A stretch of DNA of 32,076 bases from Megamonas sp. UBA1796. Its GTDB lineage: Bacteria > Bacillota > Negativicutes > Selenomonadales > Selenomonadaceae. Position numbers and translations under genes: made by a program. The stretch lies in NCBI GenBank assembly GCA_002319795.1, contig DCFU01000008.1, positions 1 through 32,076 on the forward strand, in the 5' to 3' direction. Positions 24,117 to 32,059 of the stretch are shown one piece after another; within the stretch, counting starts at the first letter, position 1, and every line of letters starts with the position of its first letter. The notes beneath the pieces are model-generated. The model saw only the letters and a program-made list of their open reading frames with translations. It made no database searches and had not been told where the DNA came from.

Positions 24117-24383
24117 ACAAACCTACCTCCTAAGACATTTTATCTTACCATTTCATTTTAACAAAAATCTTCGCATGAAAACAAAGGCCGCACAACTTTT
24201 TCAATAATCACAAATTTATAAGCTAGATTTACATTATATACACCAAGATCCTTATCCACAATCCGAAATTTTTACTTGACAAACATAAAACGCAATGGTA
24301 TTTTATAATCAATAGTTGTCCACTATAATATCATAATATCATCAAAATATTATCAAAATATGGATTCCTATGAAAATTAAAAA
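24117..24383. other. AT-rich spacer before the PTS relic
   Basis: No gene is visible. It contains a promoter-like pair (separate entry) and short imperfect repeats of ATAATATCAT/AAAATATTATC between 24327 and 24362. Confidence 0.4.
24276..24304 (+). promoter_or_regulatory. Sigma-A-like promoter upstream of the PTS relic
   Basis: TTGACA, 17 bases, TATTTT; a perfect -35 with a moderate -10, about 80 bases upstream of the PTS IIA relic. It may now serve the dehydrogenase gene at 24887 through a long leader. Confidence 0.45.
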
Positions 24384-24683
24384 ATGATTCAATTCGCCGT
24401 AAAAGATATGGCATTTTCCATCATCTCAACCACTGGTGACGGTCGCGCTAAAATTACCGAAGCAATCAAATGCCCCGTGAAGGAAACTCTGGACAAGCCG
24501 ATGCCCTCCTGAAAACAGCTGACGCACACCTGCTAATAACGCATCAGCTGCAGACAGGCGAATTGCTGAAGAATGAAACAGAAAGTTCGCTCAAAAACCT
24601 ATTCAATATTCGTGTTGCCCCACGCACAAGGATATGTCATGACAGGCATGTCCTTGAATGAACCAGCTTTAGAGAACTACTGA
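24384..24683 (+). pseudogene. PTS lactose/cellobiose-type IIA component, frameshifted
   Basis: Three reading frames together give one small IIA(Lac/Cel) protein. MAFSIISTTGDGRAKITEAI comes first. After a shift near 24470, REGNSGQADALLKTADAHLL, then ITHQLQTGELL with the phosphorylatable histidine of the THQxQT motif. After a second shift near 24620, HAQGYVMTGMSLNEPALENY, the family's HAQDHLMTA end. The normal length is about 100 residues, as here. Two frameshifts make it inactive. No IIB or IIC gene is nearby. Confidence 0.75.
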
Positions 24684-24886
24684 TTAATTCATCTACCCAT
24701 TCTTAGCATATCTGATGTGTCTCTCTATAGTCGATAATAAGTAAGCAAATACTCGACATAACACCGTGATGACTAAGAAGATTGCCTCCCTGGTAAAGTA
24801 CAAATCATCTATGACAATCTGGATAACTTCATTTAATCAGTGCTTCCTTAAATAAATATCAAAATAATCAGGAGTGTGAATTTATT

Positions 24887-26404
24887 ATGGCAATTGTACG
24901 GAAAAAGTATTGTATCGCAGGAGAATGGCTCGAATCAAAAACAGATACATATATGCCTGTTACCGATTCGAGCACTGGTGAAGTCATTGCTGAAGTCCCA
25001 CGTTGTACCAAGGCAGAAGTAGAATCTGCTATAAGTGCAGCCCAAGAGGCTTTTCCGGCATGGTCTCGTTTATCGTTGAGCCATAGAGTACAGATGATGT
25101 TCAAGTGGAGAAATGTCATTATGGCTCATATGGACGAACTGACCACTTTGTGTGCCAAAGAACTCGGCAAGAATATGGACGAAGCCAAAGGAGATATTCT
25201 GAAGGCGCTAGAACCTACCGAACTGGCTTGTGCATTGCCTTTAGCCGTCCAAGGGGCTGGCGCATTACAAGTGTCTACAGGTTTCGACTGTAGTACTTAC
25301 CGCACGCCGTTAGGCGTTGTTGCAGGTATAGTGCCATTTAATTTTCCTGCTATGATTCCTTGGGGCTGGATGGTTCCCTTGGCCATTGCTACCGGCAATA
25401 CCGTTGTTTTAAAGGCGGCTTCCCCTACACCTTTGACTTCCATGAGAATGCTGGAGTTATTCTATACTGAAGCAGGTTTTCCTAAAGGAATAGTGAACAT
25501 GGTTACTTGCAGCCACCATGAAGCCGATATATTGCTGACTGACCCCAGAGTCAAGGCAGTGACTTTTGTCGGTACTACTGCTGTTGGCAAGCATATTTAC
25601 TCTGTAGCAGCCGCTAACGGCAAACGCGTTCAAGCACAGTGCGAAGCAAAGAATCATGCCCTGTTGCTGGAAGACGCTGATTTGGAAAGTGCTACGAATG
25701 CTATCATCAACTCCACCTTTGGATGTGCCGGAATGCGTTGCATGGCTCTGCCAGTGGTTTGTGTCCAGGAAAGCATTGCGGATAAGTTTGTAGCATTGTT
25801 AAAGAAAAAAGCCCAGGAACTTGTTGTCGGTTGCGCTTATGACCCGAAAACACAATTAGGCCCGGTTGTTTCTAAGGCTCATAAGCAAAAAATCTGCGAC
25901 TGGATTCAAAAAGGTGTCGATGAAGGGGCCAAATTGGTTTTAGACGGCCGCGATATCGTGGTTCCTGGTTTTGAAAAGGGATTCTTTGTCGGACCAACCA
26001 TCCTGGATCATGTTAAACCCGGTATGACCGTGGGTGACAGTGAAATCTTTGGACCAGTCACAGCAATTAAACGTGTCAAAGATTTTGATGAAGGATTGGC
26101 TATCATGAATGCCAACCCATTTGCTAACGGATCATGCATATTTACACAGAACGGTTACTATGCCCGTCAGTTTGAGTTTCTGACAGATGGCGGCATGGTG
26201 GGCATTAATGTCGGTATTCCTGTTCCAAGTGCGTATTTCCCATTTTCCGGAAATAAAGAATCCTTCCTGGGTGACCAACATGTCTTAGGTATAGACGGTT
26301 ATCGGTTCTATACGCGCGCTAAGACGGTCACTACACACTGGTACGATGAACATTCCCGTAAAAAGGTCGTTGATTCTTGGGAAGGCACTGTAGAACGCAT
26401 CTAA
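24887..26404 (+). CDS. mmsA: Methylmalonate-semialdehyde dehydrogenase (CoA-acylating)
   Basis: NAD- and CoA-dependent aldehyde dehydrogenase that converts methylmalonate or malonate semialdehyde to propionyl-CoA or acetyl-CoA, as IolA does at the end of inositol breakdown and MmsA in valine breakdown. The 505 residues hold GVVAGIVPFNFPAMIPWGWM (142-161), the NAD-binding FVGTTAVGK (227-235), AKNHALLLEDAD (254-265, lacking the general-base Glu as CoA-acylating forms do) and catalytic C285 in GCAGMRCMAL. ESFLGDQHVLGIDGYRFYT near the C-terminus is typical. AGGAG lies 12 bases before ATG, rather far. It is transcribed alone and ends in a terminator. The substrate in this organism is inferred from the family. 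Confidence 0.92.
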   Translation: MAIVRKKYCIAGEWLESKTDTYMPVTDSSTGEVIAEVPRCTKAEVESAISAAQEAFPAWSRLSLSHRVQMMFKWRNVIMAHMDELTTLCAKELGKNMDEAKGDILKALEPTELACALPLAVQGAGALQVSTGFDCSTYRTPLGVVAGIVPFNFPAMIPWGWMVPLAIATGNTVVLKAASPTPLTSMRMLELFYTEAGFPKGIVNMVTCSHHEADILLTDPRVKAVTFVGTTAVGKHIYSVAAANGKRVQAQCEAKNHALLLEDADLESATNAIINSTFGCAGMRCMALPVVCVQESIADKFVALLKKKAQELVVGCAYDPKTQLGPVVSKAHKQKICDWIQKGVDEGAKLVLDGRDIVVPGFEKGFFVGPTILDHVKPGMTVGDSEIFGPVTAIKRVKDFDEGLAIMNANPFANGSCIFTQNGYYARQFEFLTDGGMVGINVGIPVPSAYFPFSGNKESFLGDQHVLGIDGYRFYTRAKTVTTHWYDEHSRKKVVDSWEGTVERI

Positions 26405-26529
26405 TAAAACAGGACATGTTGAGATGGCATCAAAGGCCTGTCCAACATTGCGCAAGATTTCCATAAAGTTCATCAAGCACAACCAGTTACAAGATGGCTG
26501 ATTGTACTTAAATCATAGTTAAGCTACTG

Positions 26530-26562
26530 ACCAGCGTCTGAATGACGCTGGTTTTTTTATTT
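26530..26562 (+). terminator. Terminator of mmsA
   Basis: ACCAGCGTC/GACGCTGGT, a perfect 9-bp stem with a 5-base loop followed by seven T. It lies 125 bases past the stop; no gene lies between. Confidence 0.9.
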
Positions 26563-26618
26563 TGTGTAGCCATCAGGCGTTGCTTTGATGCAAAACATAT
26601 AAATGCAGTCAGCCTGTT

Positions 26619-27509
26619 TTAGCATCCACCACTATGGGTTGTCAGATAAACACCACCACAAATCGCTCCTGCCCCTAAAAGTTCCGAGGGACCAATGACT
26701 TCTGCAAAAAGCATGGTCCCGCCTAACATGCCGACAACTGGCGTGATATTTTGGAAAATCGAGGTAATGCTTGGGCCTGTATTTTTAACACCAATATTCC
26801 AAAAAAGCATGGCCATGATACCACCAAAAATCACAGTATAAAGAAATGCCAGGAACAGTGAAGCATGCAAGGGTACGATATTGAGATTTCCAGTTCCCAC
26901 ACCATAAGCACTCGTGATCACTGCACCTAGAAGCCCTGCCCAACCAGTAGTAAGCATTGCCGATATGCGGCGCATGACCCGCAATCCAAGAAGAGAGTAG
27001 ATTGTCCACGCAATCTGTGACAAAAAGAACAGGCCATCCCCCTCATTAAAAGCAAAATGCAACACAACTCCAAAAGAGCCATGACTGACCACCAGGAGGG
27101 CTCCGGTAAAGGATAAAAATATACCAAACCAGGCAATGAGATTTAAGCGCTCCCGGATAAAAACCGCGGCAAAAAGAGCCGTAATCGCAGGTGAAGCAGC
27201 TGCAATCAAAGTGCAATTTGTAACCGTCGAAACCTGCAGCCCGGTGAACTGCATGACATTATTCATACCGATTCCTGTCACTCCCATGAGGATGAGCCAT
27301 GGCCAGCATTCTTTCGGTGGCAACCATTGCTCCCCGTTACGCGAAGCGAGAAAAATCAATACACTACCAATAAGAAAATAACGCATAGCAGTGATTGTCA
27401 CTGGTGTCCATGTTGTCACAAGCCATTTGATGCAAAGGGGCTGGATGCCCCAGATTATCGTTGTCAAAGTTAATAAAAGATATGTTTTTTGCTCTTTCCT
27501 TTTTTCCAT
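26619..27509 (-). CDS. EamA/DMT-superfamily membrane transporter
   Basis: A drug/metabolite transporter of the inner membrane, about 296 residues with ten predicted helices arranged as two EamA repeats. Repeat one starts YLLLTLTTIIWGIQPLCIKW and includes TALFAAVFIRERLNLIAWFG. Repeat two includes FLFLSQIAWTIYSLLGLRVM-like sequence and ends with LLGAGAICGGVYLTTHSGGC. The substrate is unknown; relatives export amino acids or metabolites. The ATG at 27509 is preferred because GGGGAAAACTTGG precedes it. The frame could extend 14 codons further. It is a single-gene unit. Confidence 0.88.
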   Translation of the reverse strand: MEKRKEQKTYLLLTLTTIIWGIQPLCIKWLVTTWTPVTITAMRYFLIGSVLIFLASRNGEQWLPPKECWPWLILMGVTGIGMNNVMQFTGLQVSTVTNCTLIAAASPAITALFAAVFIRERLNLIAWFGIFLSFTGALLVVSHGSFGVVLHFAFNEGDGLFFLSQIAWTIYSLLGLRVMRRISAMLTTGWAGLLGAVITSAYGVGTGNLNIVPLHASLFLAFLYTVIFGGIMAMLFWNIGVKNTGPSITSIFQNITPVVGMLGGTMLFAEVIGPSELLGAGAICGGVYLTTHSGGC

Positions 27510-27962
27510 TCCAAGTTTTCCCCACTTCTTTTGCATCGGTAAACAGTGCATGTATAACTACATCATAGTGGAATTCCTGATGTGTGAAACCACCATAGGC
27601 GTAACCAGTACACCAAACTGCAGAACAGTATCATGATTAACATTCGGATACCTTGCTTCCTTTTCGCTCGATATGTTCTCCTAATGCTTCACTAACATTT
27701 GTGTCAGAGAGGACTTTAAGCGGAACCATAAAAGCATTACCCATAATATTGCACTCTGCTCAAACTATATTTTACAAAATCGATAACATGTTGGTTATTT
27801 TATGGTTACAATTTAAACCATTTATGCCATATTGTCAACATTTTTTCCATAAGATATACAAAGTACTTTATTCAAATAAATTGCAGTTTAAGACTTTGAT
27901 AAAATGCTGGCATTGGTCAAGCAGCACATTTTCATCCTGTCACCGCCTGATTTTTGGCATAA
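27510..27962. other. AT-rich stretch, possible coding debris
   Basis: No intact gene. On the minus strand between about 27590 and 27740 two frames read like parts of one former protein (FMVPLKVLSDTNVSEALGEH and NVNHDTVLQFGVLVTPMVVS), which I cannot assign. The rest is AT-rich and featureless. Confidence 0.3.
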
Positions 27963-27987
27963 GAAAAAGCACCCCGGCGGGATGCTT
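27963..27987 (-). terminator. Terminator of the small membrane protein gene
   Basis: On the minus strand AAGCATCCC, loop GCC, GGGGTGCTT (one G-U pair), then TTTTC. It lies 15 bases past the stop. Confidence 0.85.
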
Positions 27988-28001
27988 AGTGTGTTACTTA
28001 T

Positions 28002-28520
28002 TTAGAGACTATTTTTACTAGAAAAGGCCATCCTTAAACCCAAAAGCAGAACAACTGTTGTGCCCAAAAGCAACATACCAATTGACGGTGCTGCTAAAAG
28101 ATGTATTCCGGCTTTTACTACATGGATATCCCCTACGACCGGGGCACGGAAAGCAACAAGGAACCATGACATTGAATATCCTAAACCACCTAAGCCCAAG
28201 AATATTGAACCGACTTGTTTATATATAACTTTCGCCCGCAGGTTCACCAAGATAAGCATTAGAATCAATGTAGCTGTACCTATTGCTGCTGCATGCATAT
28301 GCGCACGTTGCAACATTTTCCATGACTGATTAATTATAGCTGTAATTTTTTGTGGATCGTTCTGATAAATCGTAGACAATCCAGGCTGCGCCAACGTCTG
28401 CCAATAATCTTTGATCTGCGGTTCCAGGCCTCCCATAGCTGCTCCTAAAATAAATCCAAATAAGATCGTAAGAACTGCTAATAGGATTCCCCATTTAACA
28501 GTACTCATTTTTTCTTCCAT
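28002..28520 (-). CDS. Small four-helix membrane protein, unknown function
   Basis: A 172-residue integral membrane protein not confidently assigned. Four hydrophobic helices are visible: WGILLAVLTILFGFILGAAM near the start, HAAAIGTATLILMLILVNL, FLGLGGLGYSMSWFLVAF, and a C-terminal helix around LAAPSIGMLLLGTTVVLLLG. An RAHMHAAAIG motif before helix two offers two histidines that could bind heme or metal (inference). The ATG at 28520 has GGAGGGTGAT in front; a GTG 9 bases upstream lies inside that site. It is monocistronic with its own terminator. Confidence 0.7.
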   Translation of the reverse strand: MEEKMSTVKWGILLAVLTILFGFILGAAMGGLEPQIKDYWQTLAQPGLSTIYQNDPQKITAIINQSWKMLQRAHMHAAAIGTATLILMLILVNLRAKVIYKQVGSIFLGLGGLGYSMSWFLVAFRAPVVGDIHVVKAGIHLLAAPSIGMLLLGTTVVLLLGLRMAFSSKNSL

Positions 28521-28705
28521 TCTTATCACCCTCCAAAACTATTATAATAAATATTTATGAAAACAATTTGTACGCTTTCCTAATAAATAGCTTTTCTTTA
28601 GAAATTCATTATTTCGACAAAACAAATATAAATACTGCCATAGTTTAACAACCCTACCACAATTGGCATAAGAACAAATACCTGCGCTAAAGACCGGTCC
28701 CATAA

Positions 28706-28816
28706 GTGAAGCCTAAGTTAAAAATCCCGCTAGCAGACGATGAACGTCCGGCTTTAAAAGCTCTGGAACATTTATTGAAACGAATGGCTTACAGGACGTC
28801 GTCCATTCGCATTTAA
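28706..28816 (+). CDS. Possible 36-codon remnant
   Basis: An open frame from GTG (KPKLKIPLADDERPALKALE, then HLLKRMAYRTSSIRI) of charged, helical character in an otherwise empty 490-base stretch. It has no ribosome binding site and no known match. It overlaps the first PhoP-like repeat by a few bases. It is probably the tail of a lost gene. Confidence 0.2.
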   Translation: MKPKLKIPLADDERPALKALEHLLKRMAYRTSSIRI

Positions 28817-28866
28817 CACAAATTTAATGAATTATTAACGCAAATTCACTCAAAAAAACTTATACT
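28813..28866 (+). promoter_or_regulatory. PhoP-box-like direct repeats and -10 element
   Basis: Four hexamers, TTAACA (28813), TTAATG (28824), TTAACG (28835) and TTCACT (28845), are spaced 11, 11 and 10 bases apart, on one face of the helix. TATACT at 28861-28866 is a good -10. This matches the Bacillus-type PhoP box (tandem TT[AC]ACA repeats covering about -20 to -60 of the promoter). There is no separate -35. The leader to the glycosyltransferase ATG would be about 145 bases. The regulator itself is not in the window. Confidence 0.6.
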
Positions 28867-29019
28867 GTAAATAGAAAAGTTATATAAACATCGATGTAGA
28901 CTTTTCTCTCCCCAGGCTCTTTTCCTAACCATTAAAAACGCAGCCAAGCCTGTCTGCCAGAATTGCTTTGCATGACGAATATTACAAAACTCATAAAATA
29001 GAATTGTGAGGTGCATATT

Positions 29020-30114
29020 ATGTCAAATATATTGATTTTAACGGCTTCGATAGGTAATGGTCACAATCAGATTGCGCAAAACCTGCAACAAATCCTCAGC
29101 ACCACGGGCTGCAATGTCACAACGATTGATTTTCTTGAGGTTTCACCCCATGATGTAAATAATTTTTTCAGCAAAGCCTATAAAAATCTCCTTAAATATA
29201 AGCCTGATGTTTTCCGGCAAATTTGCCGGCTCAGTGGAAATGACAGCTTAAGCAATGTCAAATATATGCTGGCAAAAATCAACCGCCGTATAATTGCCAA
29301 ACTTGCGCAACAATATCAGCCCGACATCATAATCTGCACACATTTTTTCCCCTTAGCCGCAGCTGCAGCCTACAAAAAAAAGTATCACCCTCGTTTTAAG
29401 TTAGCCGGGCTCGTCACGGACTATACCATCCACCCAATATGGCAGTTAGCATCCGTAGATCAATATTTCGTAGCGCACCCTTCTTTGGTCAAACAATTCC
29501 ACACTCTGCCGCCAGGCACTACGCAAATTCTGCCTACCGGCATTCCTGTCGGAACCGGCTTTGTTCCCGCCTTACGAAGCAGCAACTTCCATCGGATCTT
29601 AGTTATGACCAGCCATCAGACTACGAACAGCATGGAATCGATCATCACCGCACTCCAAGGCCTGCCAATAAGCACACTCGTAACTTTTATAACCGGCAAT
29701 GAGCTGAGACGACAGCTGGAACTCGAACAACTGGCAAAAAAACATAAAAATTTTGAGATTATCGGCTTTACCACACAAGTATCCAGCTTTATGAAAAGTT
29801 GTGATTTGCTGATTACAAAACCAGGCGGTTCTACACTGACAGAAGCTCTGGCAACGGGCACACCGCTCATTGTATTTTCTCCCATCCCCGGAATTGAAGA
29901 AGACAATGCCCGTTTTTTAGAGGAAAATCAGGTAGGCTATTGGGCAAGAACGGCAACGCAGTTAATAATTCTTATGCAGCGACTGCTCCATCATCCCCTC
30001 GAACGTCAGCAACTCAGTCAACGAATGCTTTCTCTTGAAATTTCGCAGGCTTCGAAACAAATCCAACAAGTGGTGCTAAGTGAACTGGAAGTGGAAAGTC
30101 AGGTGGCATTATGA
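29020..30114 (+). CDS. GT28-type glycosyltransferase, diacylglycerol-glucosyltransferase/MGDG-synthase-like
   Basis: A GT-B glycosyltransferase of the MGDG synthase/UgtP/MurG group (364 residues), peripheral on the inner membrane. The N-terminus has ILTASIGNGHNQIAQNLQQI, the GxGH lipid-acceptor loop of MGDG-synthase-type enzymes. LAGLVTDYTIHPIW follows near residue 127. The donor-binding domain contains TKPGGSTLTEALATGTPLIV and SPIPGIEEDNARFL (about residues 264-300), the UDP-sugar signature. The ATG at 29020 is chosen because GAGGTG is 6 bases upstream; a GTG at 29011 overlaps that site. It shares ATGA with the phospholipase-like gene, so the two are translationally coupled. The likely reaction is transfer of glucose or galactose to diacylglycerol (inference). 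Confidence 0.85.
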   Translation: MSNILILTASIGNGHNQIAQNLQQILSTTGCNVTTIDFLEVSPHDVNNFFSKAYKNLLKYKPDVFRQICRLSGNDSLSNVKYMLAKINRRIIAKLAQQYQPDIIICTHFFPLAAAAAYKKKYHPRFKLAGLVTDYTIHPIWQLASVDQYFVAHPSLVKQFHTLPPGTTQILPTGIPVGTGFVPALRSSNFHRILVMTSHQTTNSMESIITALQGLPISTLVTFITGNELRRQLELEQLAKKHKNFEIIGFTTQVSSFMKSCDLLITKPGGSTLTEALATGTPLIVFSPIPGIEEDNARFLEENQVGYWARTATQLIILMQRLLHHPLERQQLSQRMLSLEISQASKQIQQVVLSELEVESQVAL

Positions 30115-30824
30115 GCCTGCGCTCAGCCCATTATCTAACCATGAGTCTTTCTGCCTTAAATACCATATCCGCCCCACTGCAATATTGCATGGATTACGGC
30201 AGCAGTCCTGATGAATTGTGCCTAACACATAGATTTTGCAACAATCAGGCTCTAGCAATCCTCAAAGAACAAAAATCAAGAGAAGTTGCCGCTTTACTGG
30301 AAAACGGTTTGCCATCACTACAAACCGGTGTCGTCTGGGCTGATCTTGAATTCAAGAACATCAACCACTTCTTCAATCCACTGACGCAAAAAGGCCTTTG
30401 GCGCTTTGCTCCCGCACGTTATATCTTTGCGATCTATCTGAGCAAAGCTTCCCGCCTAGCAAAAAAGGAAAATCTCTCCGAAGCCTTTTTTTACCTAGGC
30501 GCCGCCGCCCATTTACTGCAAGATATGTCCGTACCGCATCACGTCTGCGGCCATTTATTCAACGGCCACAAACGCTTTGAAAACTGGGTGCAAACCCATC
30601 TAAAAGAATTTTCCTTTCCTGTTCCGGCAATACCCTGTTCAAAACCTATGGACCTGATGCTCTACAGTGCTCAAACCGCCAGTAATTATATGCCACTGGT
30701 AAACGAAACGGCAGGTGAAGATTCCTATGCACAGGCCGCACAATCGCTCTTACCGATTGCACAGAACAGTTCAGCCGTCTTATTTAAATGGTTCATCGAA
30801 ACAAGGATTCTGTCGTGCCGCTAA
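30111..30824 (+). CDS. Zinc-dependent phospholipase C-like protein
   Basis: A 237-residue member of the zinc-dependent phospholipase C/alpha-toxin N-domain family, which hydrolyses phospholipids to diacylglycerol and a phosphorylated headgroup. Metal ligands expected for the family can be matched: H40 (LTHRF), D78 and H86 (VWADLEFKNINHFF), H134 and D138 (AHLLQDMSVPHH), H144, H153 and E157 (HKRFE). The mature N-terminal Trp that binds zinc in secreted enzymes is missing. No signal peptide is evident, so the protein may act inside the cell or be a divergent form. No C-terminal membrane-binding domain is present. It is the second gene of the PhoP-box operon. Confidence 0.82.
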   Translation: MSLRSAHYLTMSLSALNTISAPLQYCMDYGSSPDELCLTHRFCNNQALAILKEQKSREVAALLENGLPSLQTGVVWADLEFKNINHFFNPLTQKGLWRFAPARYIFAIYLSKASRLAKKENLSEAFFYLGAAAHLLQDMSVPHHVCGHLFNGHKRFENWVQTHLKEFSFPVPAIPCSKPMDLMLYSAQTASNYMPLVNETAGEDSYAQAAQSLLPIAQNSSAVLFKWFIETRILSCR

Positions 30825-30838
30825 GGCACTATTTTTTT
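30815..30838 (+). terminator. Terminator of the lipid operon
   Basis: GTGCC, loop GCTAA, GGCAC, then TATTTTTTT. The stop codon of the phospholipase-like gene lies in the hairpin loop. Confidence 0.8.
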
Positions 30839-30870
30839 GTCCAGGATAAACTTTCCTCTTGCACAGTTTT

Positions 30871-30884
30871 TTGACAGCTGTCAA
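30871..30884. promoter_or_regulatory. Perfect 14-bp palindrome
   Basis: TTGACAGCTGTCAA lies 16 bases past the AEC transporter stop. It is a possible protein-binding site or a weak end-of-transcript hairpin (T-run on the minus strand). Confidence 0.3.
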
Positions 30885-30899
30885 ACCTTATCACTTACA

Positions 30900-31835
30900 T
30901 TATAAAACAGCCATATAAATTGGAATAGCAATCAGTGACAGTGCCGTCGTTAACGTAACAAGTACTGCAGCGTATTCGGAGTCTGCCTCGTATATCTTGG
31001 ATACAATTGCAGCCTGTGTCATGACTGGCAAGGCGGATTGTATGACAAATACTCGTTTCATTAAATCTGGAATGGGAATAAAATGAACGACTATAATGAC
31101 AACCAAAGGTGATATCACAAATCTGCCGGCAACTACAGCCAACACGTCTTTGGTCAATTTGATGTCACGTAGATTTACACTGTACATTACAGTGCCAATG
31201 AAAATCATGGACAGCGGCGTAGTCATATTTCCTAAATACTTCGCCGTACTGATGATAAAAATAGGTAAATGAATCTCAGACATTACAACGGCGATTGCTA
31301 CTAGAAACCCAATAAGTGGGGGTGAAAATATACTTTTAAGCGTTCCCCAGCTGATAATTTTAACTGAAGCAGTTTTACCATCTGTACTAATAGAATAATT
31401 ACCAATTGTCCAAAACAAAAGAACATTGATTAAAAAATATAAAAGAACATACGGCAGACTGATGTCTCCAAACAAGGCCTGGTTAACCGGAATGCCCACA
31501 AAAAGGGTACTAGAACAGAAAAAAGCTGCACAGAATGTCCCCCTATGTTTAGGATTCACCTTCAATAATTTTGCAACCCCAACAGCAATAATAAAATTAA
31601 TCAGCATGGATATGAGTGGTACCGACAAGCCATAAACCATGTTCTCTAAATGTTCCTTGTCAAATGAACTCGTTAAGTTCCATAACATATACGGTGGCAA
31701 TGCAATATAGTTGACTAACCGCGGAAGAATTTTAGAATTTTCTTTATTGAACCAGCCTATCCGTGAAAGATAATACCCGATCAATACCATAAACAAAATA
31801 CAAATAACACCTTCAAGTGCATGCAAAAAATCCAC
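30900..31835 (-). CDS. AEC-family (auxin efflux carrier-type) transporter
   Basis: An inner-membrane secondary transporter of 311 residues with about ten helices in two halves. Typical AEC features are visible: LIGYYLSRIGWFNKENSKIL and LVNYIALPPYMLWNL at the N-terminus, GTFCAAFFCSSTLFVGIPVN (about residues 99-118, substrate crossover region), SPPLIGFLVAI and LGNMTTPLSMIFIGTVMYS at the start of the second half, and QSALPVMTQAAIVSKIYEAD near the C-terminus. Bacterial members move dicarboxylates such as malate or malonate; the substrate here is not known. The gene is alone. The 224 bases upstream, shared with the next plus-strand gene, are AT-rich. Confidence 0.9.
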   Translation of the reverse strand: MDFLHALEGVICILFMVLIGYYLSRIGWFNKENSKILPRLVNYIALPPYMLWNLTSSFDKEHLENMVYGLSVPLISMLINFIIAVGVAKLLKVNPKHRGTFCAAFFCSSTLFVGIPVNQALFGDISLPYVLLYFLINVLLFWTIGNYSISTDGKTASVKIISWGTLKSIFSPPLIGFLVAIAVVMSEIHLPIFIISTAKYLGNMTTPLSMIFIGTVMYSVNLRDIKLTKDVLAVVAGRFVISPLVVIIVVHFIPIPDLMKRVFVIQSALPVMTQAAIVSKIYEADSEYAAVLVTLTTALSLIAIPIYMAVL

Positions 31836-32059
31836 TTCTCAATCACCAGCTTATTTAGATTTTATGAAAACTTAAGCCAGTGTAATATCCACACTAGAAG
31901 CTGAATATATATGTGTCATTCTACCGAAAGTATTAATAAACAGCAAAATATCCGTTTAACTATGCACCAGGCTAAAGTCAATCACCTTTTATATAATACC
32001 CTATATTCTATCGGTTTTCAAAAATTAATTATATTATATGTGAGTCATAAGGGAGATAA

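Noticed and set aside
24327..24362. ATAATATCAT-like repeats as a possible iteron origin
   Set aside because: Imperfect, very AT-rich and not accompanied by a replication gene; more simply promoter-region low complexity.
27590..27740. Minus-strand coding debris as a named gene
   Set aside because: Two frames look protein-like but match nothing I can name; reported only as possible debris.
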